NCBI GenBank assembly: GCA_023392395.1
Contig: JAEVZE010000152.1
Coordinates: 1-6,183, forward strand
Reading direction: 5' to 3'
DNA: 6,183 bases
Source: Bacillota bacterium
GTDB taxonomy: Bacteria > Bacillota > Clostridia > Christensenellales > Aristaeellaceae
In this document: in pieces, positions 1 through 5,744 of the stretch
Layout: the number at the start of each line of letters is the position of its first letter
Numbering within the stretch: the first letter of the stretch is position 1
Made by a program: the position numbers and the translations under genes
The notes under the pieces: generated by a model
What the model saw: the letters and a program-made list of their open reading frames with translations, nothing else
Databases searched by the model: none
Told to the model about the DNA's origin: nothing

Positions 1-1
1 C

Positions 2-532
2 ATTTACACCGGCGACGGCTTCGCGGTCCCCGCCACGTCCTCCAAACTCGCACGGGCCATGATGGCGCTGGACCTGCTCAAAAACGACAAGGCGATGTAC
101 GACCTGTGCCGCTACGGCATCGAAGGCGAGCACTACAACGCCACCAGCGACACCACCTACACGCTGGCCGCCAACCAGGGCAACTACGTCGTAGCGAACG
201 CCCCGCTGTCCTGGGGCCTCAAAAACGACAAGCTTGAGCGCATCGCGGGCGAAGCCGGCGCCCAAGCCAGCGAGATCCGTCAGGAGCTGTTCGGCGACGC
301 CGTCACCGAAATCACCAGCGGCTTCATCTTTGACGAAACCCCCGTCAAGCCGGAGCTTGCCGCCATCAGCGAAGTCTGCTCGCAGTACGTTCCGATGCTC
401 GAGCTGGGCCTGGTGGACGACGTGCAGGCGACGCTGAGCGAGTTCAACGACAAGTGCAAGGTCGCCGGCCTCGACACGGTGTACGCGGAAGTCAAGGCTC
501 AATACAACGCCTATCTTGAGAGCCAGAAGTAA
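2..532 (+). CDS. Extracellular solute-binding protein of a carbohydrate ABC transporter, DUF3502 C-terminal domain (5' partial)
   Basis: This is the C-terminal 176 residues of a lipoprotein that captures a sugar or oligosaccharide outside the cell and delivers it to an ABC permease. The frame is open from base 2 with no start, so the gene begins upstream; the ATG at 59 is internal. Two stretches are diagnostic: LCRYGIEGEHY, matching the 'L..GIEGkHY' signature of LplA/LipO-type binding proteins, and further on FDETPVKPELAAISEVCSQY followed by an AGLDTVYAEVKAQYNAYL-like tail, which fits the DUF3502 domain that closes these proteins. The lipobox and signal peptide would lie outside the window. 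Permease genes are not visible and are probably upstream. It ends 25 bases before a strong hairpin and 75 bases before the next gene, and is probably co-transcribed with the enzymes downstream. The family call is firm; the ligand is unknown. Confidence 0.9.
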   Translation: MYTGDGFAVPATSSKLARAMMALDLLKNDKAMYDLCRYGIEGEHYNATSDTTYTLAANQGNYVVANAPLSWGLKNDKLERIAGEAGAQASEIRQELFGDAVTEITSGFIFDETPVKPELAAISEVCSQYVPMLELGLVDDVQATLSEFNDKCKVAGLDTVYAEVKAQYNAYLESQK

Positions 533-556
533 TCAATCAGGTTTTCGCATAAGTCG

Positions 557-588
557 CGCAAAGGCGGAACGAATGTTCCGCCTTTGCG
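557..588 (+). terminator. Perfect 14-bp intergenic hairpin, partial terminator or mRNA-stabilising element
   Basis: The arms CGCAAAGGCGGAAC (557-570) and GTTCCGCCTTTGCG (575-588) are exact reverse complements around a GAAT loop. Only TT follows the stem before the next ribosome binding site (AAGGAG, 591-596), so it lacks the U-tract of a good intrinsic terminator. Lying straight after the binding-protein gene, it more likely protects the 3' end of that message or partly terminates, so that the binding protein is made in excess over the enzymes. It does not cover the downstream ribosome binding site. Confidence 0.8.
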
Positions 589-606
589 TTAAGGAGTGGA
601 GCTGCC

Positions 607-1794
607 ATGCACCCGAAAAGCCCCCAAATGACGGTCGCGCTGGTTGGGCTGAGCTTTGGCGCGGCGTTTGCGCCGATCTATAAGCTGCACCCCGGCGTGG
701 GAAAAGTCGTCCTCTGCGACCAGAACCCCGAGATTCTCCGGGAGGTCGGCGATGCATTTGGGATTGAAGACCGCAGGAGTTCGCTGAACGAGGTTTTGAA
801 AGACCCGCTGATCGACGCGGTCCATCTCGTCACGCCGATTCCCTTGCACGAGGAACAGACCCTCGCCGTCCTGAGATCCGGAAAACACTGCGCCTGCACC
901 GTGCCCATGGCGACGACGCTGGACGGCATCCGCAGGATCATCGAGACGGTCCGGCGTTCCGGCAAAAACTACATGATGATGGAGACGTCCGTCTACACCA
1001 AGCATTTTTTGTACGCGAGCGCGATGCAGCGCGGCGGGGAATTCGGCCGCATCCAGTTTCTGCGCGGCGCGCATTATCAGGACATGGAGTTCTGGCCGGA
1101 CTACTGGATGGGCCTCCCGCCGATGCACTACGCGACGCACGCGGTCTCTCCGCTGTTGGCGCTGAGCGGCCGCCGGGCCCTGCGCGTACACTGTTTCGGT
1201 TCCGGGGTCATGCGCCGGGCGCTGGTCGAAAACTATGGGAATCCCTACCCGATCGAAACCGCCATCTTCGACCTGGGCGAGGATCTGAAGGCGGAGGTTA
1301 CGCGCTCGCTCTTCCACACCGCCGTGCTCTATTCGGAGAGCTTCAACGTGTACGGCGAGAAGAAGACCTTTGAATGGCAACAAGTCGAGGAGGAGGAAAG
1401 ACCGCTGATCCTTGAAATGGGCGGCAAGAACATCGATGCGGGCGGCGTCGTCTGGCGCGGCCAGAAAGTCCGTTGGGAGCGCATGGAAATGCCAGGCGAC
1501 AGCGGTTCGCTGCCCGAGGCCATCAGGCGCTTTACCGTAAAGAGCCGCTTCTTTGACGAGACCAACCCGCAGAAGTCCTTCGAAGCCGGCGGCGGACACG
1601 GCGGCGCGCATCCCCACATGGTGCACGAGTTCGTTTCTTCAATTGTGGAAAACAGGCGGCCCTGGATCGATGAGGTGACCGCGGCAAACTGGACCGCGCC
1701 GGGCATCTGCGCCCATGAGTCGGCCATGTATGGCGGCGCGGAGGTCATGATTCCCGACTTTGAGGCGTTTGCGAGCGGCATTGCAGGGCGCTGA
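607..1794 (+). CDS. Gfo/Idh/MocA-fold NAD(P)-binding protein lacking the EKP lysine; GH109-like glycosidase candidate
   Basis: This is a 395-residue cytoplasmic protein. Residues about 8-125 form a Rossmann domain: the dinucleotide loop is GLSFG (14-18), Asp38 at the end of the second strand suggests NAD(H), and TPIPLH (76-81) matches the usual TP..lH. The C-terminal alpha/beta domain follows. The family's catalytic EKP is replaced by TVP (98-100 in CTVPMA), so the lysine is Val99, and the usual DxxxH reads HYATH (174-178). MMME (123-126) with Tyr130, and Y-A-T-H-A-V-S-P (175-182), resemble GH109 glycosidases, which use bound NAD+ in a redox-assisted hydrolysis. Family membership is clear; glycosidase activity is inference. 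A plain dehydrogenase or epimerase-type role is the alternative. The start at 607 is chosen because AAGGAGTGGAG (591-601) precedes it; Met8 at 628 has no such site. Its neighbours are glycosidases and a sugar-binding protein. Confidence 0.88.
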   Translation: MHPKSPQMTVALVGLSFGAAFAPIYKLHPGVGKVVLCDQNPEILREVGDAFGIEDRRSSLNEVLKDPLIDAVHLVTPIPLHEEQTLAVLRSGKHCACTVPMATTLDGIRRIIETVRRSGKNYMMMETSVYTKHFLYASAMQRGGEFGRIQFLRGAHYQDMEFWPDYWMGLPPMHYATHAVSPLLALSGRRALRVHCFGSGVMRRALVENYGNPYPIETAIFDLGEDLKAEVTRSLFHTAVLYSESFNVYGEKKTFEWQQVEEEERPLILEMGGKNIDAGGVVWRGQKVRWERMEMPGDSGSLPEAIRRFTVKSRFFDETNPQKSFEAGGGHGGAHPHMVHEFVSSIVENRRPWIDEVTAANWTAPGICAHESAMYGGAEVMIPDFEAFASGIAGR

Positions 1795-1835
1795 GTCATG
1801 ATTCTTGATAATAAAGCGTATGCGGGAGGCGTTGT

Positions 1836-2864
1836 ATGATCCGTATTTCCGATCCGGGCATTCGAAAGTACCTTACCCCTTACAAGCATCCCCGACCCGT
1901 CCTGACGGGCTCGGGGAAGGAGGGGGCCTTCGACGCCCGCTCTGTTGATGTGCCTTTCGTCTTCAAGCACAACGGCCGGTACTATATGATGTACACCGGA
2001 TACGACGGGTATGGCTACCAGACGGCGCTGGCGACGAGCGGCGACTTGATCCACTGGACGCACGAAAAGACAATCCTGGAGCGCGGGGAGGGCGGCTGGG
2101 ATGGCATCGGCGCCTGCGGAACGTGGATCTTGAAGGAGAGTGACGACCTCTATGCGATCCCCCGCCTGAAAAAGGTGGATGGGCGCTATTGGATGGTCTA
2201 CCATGCTTACCCTGCGCAGGGGTATGAAGAGGGGCCGGCCGAAATTGGTCTGGCATGGTCCGAGGACGAAGCGCTCCACGAGTGGCACCGCCTTGAAAAG
2301 CCGGTGCTCACCTGGCGGGGCGGCGCGCCCTGGGAGTGCGGCGGCCTGTACAAGGCCTGCCTGATCTCGGAGGCCGGGAAATACTACTTGTTCTATAACG
2401 CGAAGACGGACGAGCCCCATTGGGCCGAGCAGACCGGCGTGGCGGTATCCTTTGACATGATTCATTGGGAAAAATCGTCGCACAACCCCGTTCTGAAGGT
2501 GGACGAAGGTCGCTGGGACAGCCGCTTCGCGTCCGATCCCTACGTCGTCCGGGACGCGGACAAATGGCTCATGTTCTACTATGGCTACGACGACCTGCAC
2601 GCGCAGGACGGGCTGGCGATATCGCACGATCTTCTTAGTTGGGAAAAGGTCGACGCGCCGGTGCTGACCATCGGCGCCGAAGGCGAAATGGACGAAGTTC
2701 ATGCCCACAAACCGGCCATGTTCTTTGAGGACGGGACGCTGTGGCATTTCTACTGCGCCGTAAGAAAGCACCGTGCGGGCGACCTCACGGAGCTCTGGAA
2801 CGAATTCAGAACGATTGCGGTCGCTTCGAATGACCCGGACATGGCGCGAGGAGTCAATATATGA
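1836..2864 (+). CDS. Five-bladed beta-propeller glycoside hydrolase-like protein (GH43/GH32/GH130-type fold)
   Basis: This 342-residue protein has no signal peptide and probably acts on imported oligosaccharide in the cytoplasm. Repeated blade signatures are visible: S-x-D-L-I-H-W at 68-74, a degenerate copy ending EWHRL near 149-153, S-F-D-M-I-H-W at 205-211 and S-H-D-L-L-S-W at 263-269, several followed by a 'PVL' strand (156-158, 218-220, 275-277). Candidate catalytic acids sit where this superfamily keeps them: Asp33 or Asp38 in the first blade (FDARSVDVPFVF), Glu167 (PWECGGLYK) and Asp234 (FASDPYV). HAHKP (289-293) closes the last blade. I cannot assign a GH family; glycosidase or GH130-type phosphorylase are both possible. 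GGGAGG (1824-1829), six bases before the ATG, supports the start. The gene follows the previous one by 41 bases and overlaps the GH42 gene by four, so the two proteins are made together. Confidence 0.82.
   Translation: MIRISDPGIRKYLTPYKHPRPVLTGSGKEGAFDARSVDVPFVFKHNGRYYMMYTGYDGYGYQTALATSGDLIHWTHEKTILERGEGGWDGIGACGTWILKESDDLYAIPRLKKVDGRYWMVYHAYPAQGYEEGPAEIGLAWSEDEALHEWHRLEKPVLTWRGGAPWECGGLYKACLISEAGKYYLFYNAKTDEPHWAEQTGVAVSFDMIHWEKSSHNPVLKVDEGRWDSRFASDPYVVRDADKWLMFYYGYDDLHAQDGLAISHDLLSWEKVDAPVLTIGAEGEMDEVHAHKPAMFFEDGTLWHFYCAVRKHRAGDLTELWNEFRTIAVASNDPDMARGVNI
2848..2864 (+). promoter_or_regulatory. Ribosome binding site and ATGA overlap coupling the propeller and GH42 genes
   Basis: GAGGAG at 2848-2853 lies seven bases before the ATG at 2861. 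The TGA stop of the upstream gene (2862-2864) overlaps this start, a classic arrangement for termination-reinitiation. It fixes the GH42 start and implies roughly matched synthesis of both proteins. Confidence 0.85.
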
Positions 2865-4864
2865 GCGCGTTTTTCGGCGTGGACTATTACCCGGAGCACT
2901 GGCCGCGCTCCCGCTGGGAAAAGGACGCCGCCATGATGCGCGACATGGGGATCGGCATCGTCCGGATGGGGGAATTTTCCTGGGCGAAGATGGAGCCGTC
3001 CGAGGAGGATTTCCAATTCGGTTGGCTGGACGAGGCCATTGACGTCCTGGCGCGCCAGGGGATCAAGACGGTGCTGGGCACGCCCACCGCGGCCCCGCCC
3101 GCGTGGATCATTGAAAAGAATCCGTACATTCTGCCTGTGGACGAAAACGGGCTCCACAAGCATTTCGGCGGACGCCACCACGACTGCCAGAGCAATCAGG
3201 CCTACCGCGCGCACGTTACGCGCCTGGTGACCGCCATGGCGTCTCATTTCGCGGACAACCCGAACGTGACCGGCTGGCAGATCGACAACGAGCTGGGCAA
3301 CAGCCACGAAAACCTGTGCATGTGCGACAGCTGCAAAGGCGCTTTCCACAGCTGGCTGAAGGCCAGATATGGCGACGTCGAAGCGCTCAACAGCGCCTGG
3401 GGCACGGCCTTCTGGAGCCAGCAGTACAAAAAATTCGAACAGGTACCCGTTCCGCGCGTTACGCCCACGGCGCACAACCCGTCGCTGCTTCTGAACTGGA
3501 AGCGCTTCTGCTCCAGTCTTGTCGTGGACTTCCAGCAAATGCAGATCGATATCCTCCGAAAGCTGTGCCCGAACCAGTTTATCACCCACAATATGATGGG
3601 CATCCACCCCAAGACGGATTACTTCAAACTGGCGCAGCCGCTCGATTTCGTTTCAAACGACCTGTACCCGACGGGCTACTATTTTGATGCGCCGCTTTCG
3701 GCGCACGAGATCTCCGCGCACCTGGACTTCGTCCGCGGCCTGAAGCAGAAAAATTTCTGGATGATGGAACTGCAGTCCGGCCCTACGGGCGGCGCGATCC
3801 TTGGCCGGACGCCGCGCCCTGGACAGCTTGCCCTGTGGACGGCGCACGCGGTCGCTCACGGCGCTGACGCCGTTGTATACTTCCGTTGGCGAACATGTAC
3901 CTTTGGCACGGAGCAGTACTGGCATGGCATCCTGCCGCACAACGGCGTGCCGAACCGGCGTTTTTACGAGCTCAAGGATGCGATGGCGGCGCTCGAACCG
4001 GTGCTTCAGGACGTGCAAGGCATTGTCACCCGGCCGGACGCGGCGGTGCTTTTCGACTACGACCAGCTCTGGGCGTTTCAGGTGCAGCCGCATCATCCGG
4101 GTTTGACCTATGTAAGCCAGGTACTCGCTTATTACCAAGGCTTCTACCGGAGGAATATCGCCCTCGATTTCATTGGGAAGGGCGCGGATCTCTCCCAGTA
4201 CAGTCTCGTGCTTGCGCCGCTTTCGCTGATTGTGACGGAGGAGACGGCTGCGCGGTTTTCCAAATACGTGAAGGAGGGCGGCACACTGCTCGTTACCATG
4301 CGAAGCGGCGTGAAAAACGAGGAAAATGTCTGCTTCGAATCGGGGGAACTGCCCTGCATGCTGAGCGAGCTCGCGGGCATCTCCATCGATGATTACGACT
4401 GTATGCGGTACGATGAGCCCGTCGAGGTGCGGTGGCGCGGCGACGGGAAAGTCTATTCAGCGGGCAAATGGGTGGACGTCGTTACGCTGAGGGGCGCGCG
4501 CACCGTCGCGAGCTTTACCGGCGGAGACTACGACGGACTGCCCGCGATCACCGTGAACGAATACGGGAAGGGGCGCGTTGTCTACGTCGCGACGGAGCCG
4601 GCTCAGGATCTGTGCGGGGCGCTGGCCGGCATGCTGGCCGATGTGTGCGGCCTGCAATCCGCCGGAAATTCCCCGCAGGATGTGGAGATGACCGTTCGCC
4701 ACGGCAGAGTGGCCGACTATCTCTTTGTCCTGAACCATACCGGCGAGACCCGGCCGTTTGAAATGGATCCATCGTGGGTTGCTCTCGATGGAGAGCAGGT
4801 GGCAACGATATCGCCAAACGGCATTCGCATCTTCAAACGGCCGTCCGGCGGTTTGCCGTCGTGA
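2861..4864 (+). CDS. GH42 beta-galactosidase
   Basis: This 667-residue enzyme removes terminal beta-D-galactosyl residues (some family members also take alpha-L-arabinopyranosides) by a retaining mechanism. The length is normal for GH42. The N-terminal TIM barrel (about 1-390) opens with DYYPEHWP and VRMGEFSW. The acid/base is Glu144 in WQIDNELG, the nucleophile is Glu303 in MMELQSGPTGG, and the metal-site cysteines known from Thermus-type GH42 are present as Cys109, Cys153, Cys155 and Cys158 (CMCDSC). The barrel ends with VVYFRWRTCTFGTEQYWHG-like sequence. A trimerisation domain follows (about 395-600), then a small beta domain (FVLNHTGE near the end). No signal peptide is present, so it is cytoplasmic. 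The ATG overlaps the previous stop (ATGA), with GAGGAG at 2848-2853. It is the last gene of the operon. The family call is very firm; the natural substrate is not known. Confidence 0.96.
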   Translation: MSAFFGVDYYPEHWPRSRWEKDAAMMRDMGIGIVRMGEFSWAKMEPSEEDFQFGWLDEAIDVLARQGIKTVLGTPTAAPPAWIIEKNPYILPVDENGLHKHFGGRHHDCQSNQAYRAHVTRLVTAMASHFADNPNVTGWQIDNELGNSHENLCMCDSCKGAFHSWLKARYGDVEALNSAWGTAFWSQQYKKFEQVPVPRVTPTAHNPSLLLNWKRFCSSLVVDFQQMQIDILRKLCPNQFITHNMMGIHPKTDYFKLAQPLDFVSNDLYPTGYYFDAPLSAHEISAHLDFVRGLKQKNFWMMELQSGPTGGAILGRTPRPGQLALWTAHAVAHGADAVVYFRWRTCTFGTEQYWHGILPHNGVPNRRFYELKDAMAALEPVLQDVQGIVTRPDAAVLFDYDQLWAFQVQPHHPGLTYVSQVLAYYQGFYRRNIALDFIGKGADLSQYSLVLAPLSLIVTEETAARFSKYVKEGGTLLVTMRSGVKNEENVCFESGELPCMLSELAGISIDDYDCMRYDEPVEVRWRGDGKVYSAGKWVDVVTLRGARTVASFTGGDYDGLPAITVNEYGKGRVVYVATEPAQDLCGALAGMLADVCGLQSAGNSPQDVEMTVRHGRVADYLFVLNHTGETRPFEMDPSWVALDGEQVATISPNGIRIFKRPSGGLPS

Positions 4865-5086
4865 ACAGGCTGAATTGAAAAGGGGAGAGCGGGGGATCAG
4901 CTTCTGGGGAATACGACGTATTGCATGATTCGTCGATGGAGTTTGGCGAGTGCTTGCCGCCAGCGCTGGTATTCTCTCCGTAACGGAATCGGCTTCAGGA
5001 ATGTGCACTTTTCGCGGAGTGCCCATCGCGCTGAAGCCGGTTTTTTGTACGAAAAATGGAACGCTCCAAGTCATAAGACTGATTTT
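4865..5086. other. Intergenic spacer between the GH42 gene and the minus-strand CGNR gene
   Basis: This 222-base stretch holds no convincing gene. It contains the operon terminator (4990-5046) and a small perfect palindrome, AATACG-A-CGTATT (4910-4922), of unknown meaning. The minus-strand gene reads into this spacer from the right, so the two transcription units converge here. I see no clear U-tract terminator serving the minus strand. Confidence 0.6.
4990..5046 (+). terminator. Rho-independent terminator of the carbohydrate operon
   Basis: The arms CGGCTTCAG (4990-4998) and CTGAAGCCG (5031-5039) pair perfectly. The stem can be lengthened by a T-G wobble and two A-T pairs, and six T follow (5041-5046). 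The 32-base interior can form its own short stem, GCACT (5005-5009) with AGTGC (5018-5022), giving a long two-tier hairpin. It lies about 125 bases after the GH42 stop. On the minus strand the same hairpin is not followed by a T-run, so it looks one-directional. Confidence 0.75.
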
Positions 5087-5635
5087 CTACTTTGGGGGAT
5101 CGGTTTCCTTTTTACTGGCGCGGTAGCGGCGAACCTTCACAAGGCTGGCGCAGGTGGCGTCGCAGCATCGTTTGGTGCGGCTGCGCGTTTCGTCGTAGAA
5201 AAACCATCTGCAGGCGGGGTTTTCGCACATCCTAAGCCTTCCGGCGTCCATGTCCGCAAGACGGATAAAGGACTGCGCAACCTCCGCCATGATCCAGTGG
5301 CAATCTTTTTCGTCGGGCTGAAAGGAGACCTCAAAGCGCCCCTCCCGCAGGAGAACCGCCCTGCGGCCGGAGGAAAGGGTCAGATACCGGTTCAGTTCTG
5401 CCTCCGCGCCCTTCGGAAACTGCTCTTTTTCGATCAACGAAACAAGCGCGTCCTTGAGAAACATGCGCTCCTCCGTCAGCGCCCGCACGCACTCCGGGCC
5501 GAGCGCGGCGTCCGGCGTCAGCCCTTGTTTACGCAAAAAATCCTCCCGCAGGTCTGGCTCCAAGAGCATATCCCGGAAGTGGTAATGGGTGGCGAACCAC
5601 TCGGTGTTGATGAAATCCAGCGCGAGAAAATCCAT
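5087..5635 (-). CDS. CGNR zinc-finger / ABATE-domain putative transcriptional regulator with a degenerate CGNR motif
   Basis: This 182-residue protein starts MDFLALDFINTEW, the usual opening of the ABATE domain ('lalDFvNT'). It ends in a four-cysteine finger: CENPAC (Cys137, Cys142), then FFYDETRSRTKR, then C-x4-C (Cys157, Cys162), then a basic tail VKVRRYRASKK that could contact DNA. All four cysteines of the family are kept, but the name-giving CGNR reads CASL. Such proteins are predicted, with little experimental support, to be transcription factors. An ATG further upstream (5690-5692) would give 201 residues, but it lies inside the predicted -10 box and has no ribosome binding site. The start at 5635 has GGGGGG (5643-5648) seven bases upstream. 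The gene is divergent from the QueG-like gene, with a shared palindromic promoter region, so it may control itself and that gene. Confidence 0.82.
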   Translation of the reverse strand: MDFLALDFINTEWFATHYHFRDMLLEPDLREDFLRKQGLTPDAALGPECVRALTEERMFLKDALVSLIEKEQFPKGAEAELNRYLTLSSGRRAVLLREGRFEVSFQPDEKDCHWIMAEVAQSFIRLADMDAGRLRMCENPACRWFFYDETRSRTKRCCDATCASLVKVRRYRASKKETDPPK

Positions 5636-5657
5636 GCGCAAGCCCCCCGGGTCGCTC

Positions 5658-5686
5658 TTGACATTGGCGGAGATTGGTGCTAGGAT
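5658..5686 (+). promoter_or_regulatory. Predicted sigma-A promoter for the QueG-like gene
   Basis: A perfect TTGACA (5658-5663) is followed after exactly 17 bases by TAGGAT (5681-5686, four of six matches to TATAAT). The start of transcription would be near 5693, giving a leader of about 52 bases to the ATG at 5745 that contains the inverted repeat 5699-5728. The promoter lies inside the predicted 5' leader of the minus-strand regulator gene. Confidence 0.6.
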
Positions 5687-5687
5687 C

Positions 5688-5716
5688 ATCATATCATAGT
5701 AACGCTCAAATGTAAA
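5688..5716 (-). promoter_or_regulatory. Predicted sigma-A promoter for the CGNR regulator
   Basis: Reading the minus strand, TTTACA (5716-5711) is followed after 17 bases by TATGAT (5693-5688); each box has one mismatch to consensus. The start of transcription falls near 5681, leaving a leader of about 46 bases to the ATG at 5635. Because the upstream ATG at 5692 lies within the -10 box, this promoter argues for the shorter protein. Confidence 0.65.
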
Positions 5717-5728
5717 TTAGAGCGTTAC
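5699..5728. promoter_or_regulatory. Perfect 9-12-9 inverted repeat, probable operator in the divergent promoter region
   Basis: GTAACGCTC (5699-5707) and GAGCGTTAC (5720-5728) are exact reverse complements with a 12-base AT-rich spacer. The arm centres are 21 bases apart, two helical turns, as expected for a dimeric DNA-binding protein. The centre of symmetry coincides with the middle of the minus-strand -35 box (5711-5716). The right arm ends just before the QueG-like ribosome binding site (AAAGGAG, 5731-5737). As RNA in the plus leader it could also form a 9-bp hairpin. Confidence 0.75.
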
Positions 5729-5744
5729 AAAAAGGAGCGTGCGC

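Noticed and set aside
589..1626. Minus-strand open frame of 345 codons
   Set aside because: It lies antisense to the Gfo/Idh/MocA gene, has no recognisable domain, and its composition is rich in His, Arg and Ala, as expected of a shadow frame.
1807..1812. GATAAT as an internal -10 box before the propeller gene
   Set aside because: No -35 element at 16-18 bases and no extended -10 TG; the operon arrangement explains expression without it.
1329..2771. Long minus-strand open frame of 480 codons opposite the oxidoreductase and propeller genes
   Set aside because: It is antisense to two clearly recognisable genes; such long frames are common opposite GC-rich coding DNA. The translation shows no family motif and crosses the gene junction.
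4910..4922. Palindrome AATACG-A-CGTATT downstream of GH42
   Set aside because: It is short, with a one-base centre, no promoter or gene start next to it and no second copy noticed; it is not enough to call an operator.
5060..5066. AACGCTC, matching part of the operator arm
   Set aside because: It is a single 7-base match without a paired arm, expected by chance.
4925..5683. Plus-strand open frame of 252 codons opposite the CGNR gene
   Set aside because: It is a complement-strand shadow of the CGNR gene, runs through the operon terminator, and has no recognisable motif.
5690..5692. Upstream ATG as start of the CGNR gene (201 residues)
   Set aside because: It falls inside the predicted -10 box, has no ribosome binding site, and the extra 19 residues add nothing to the ABATE domain.
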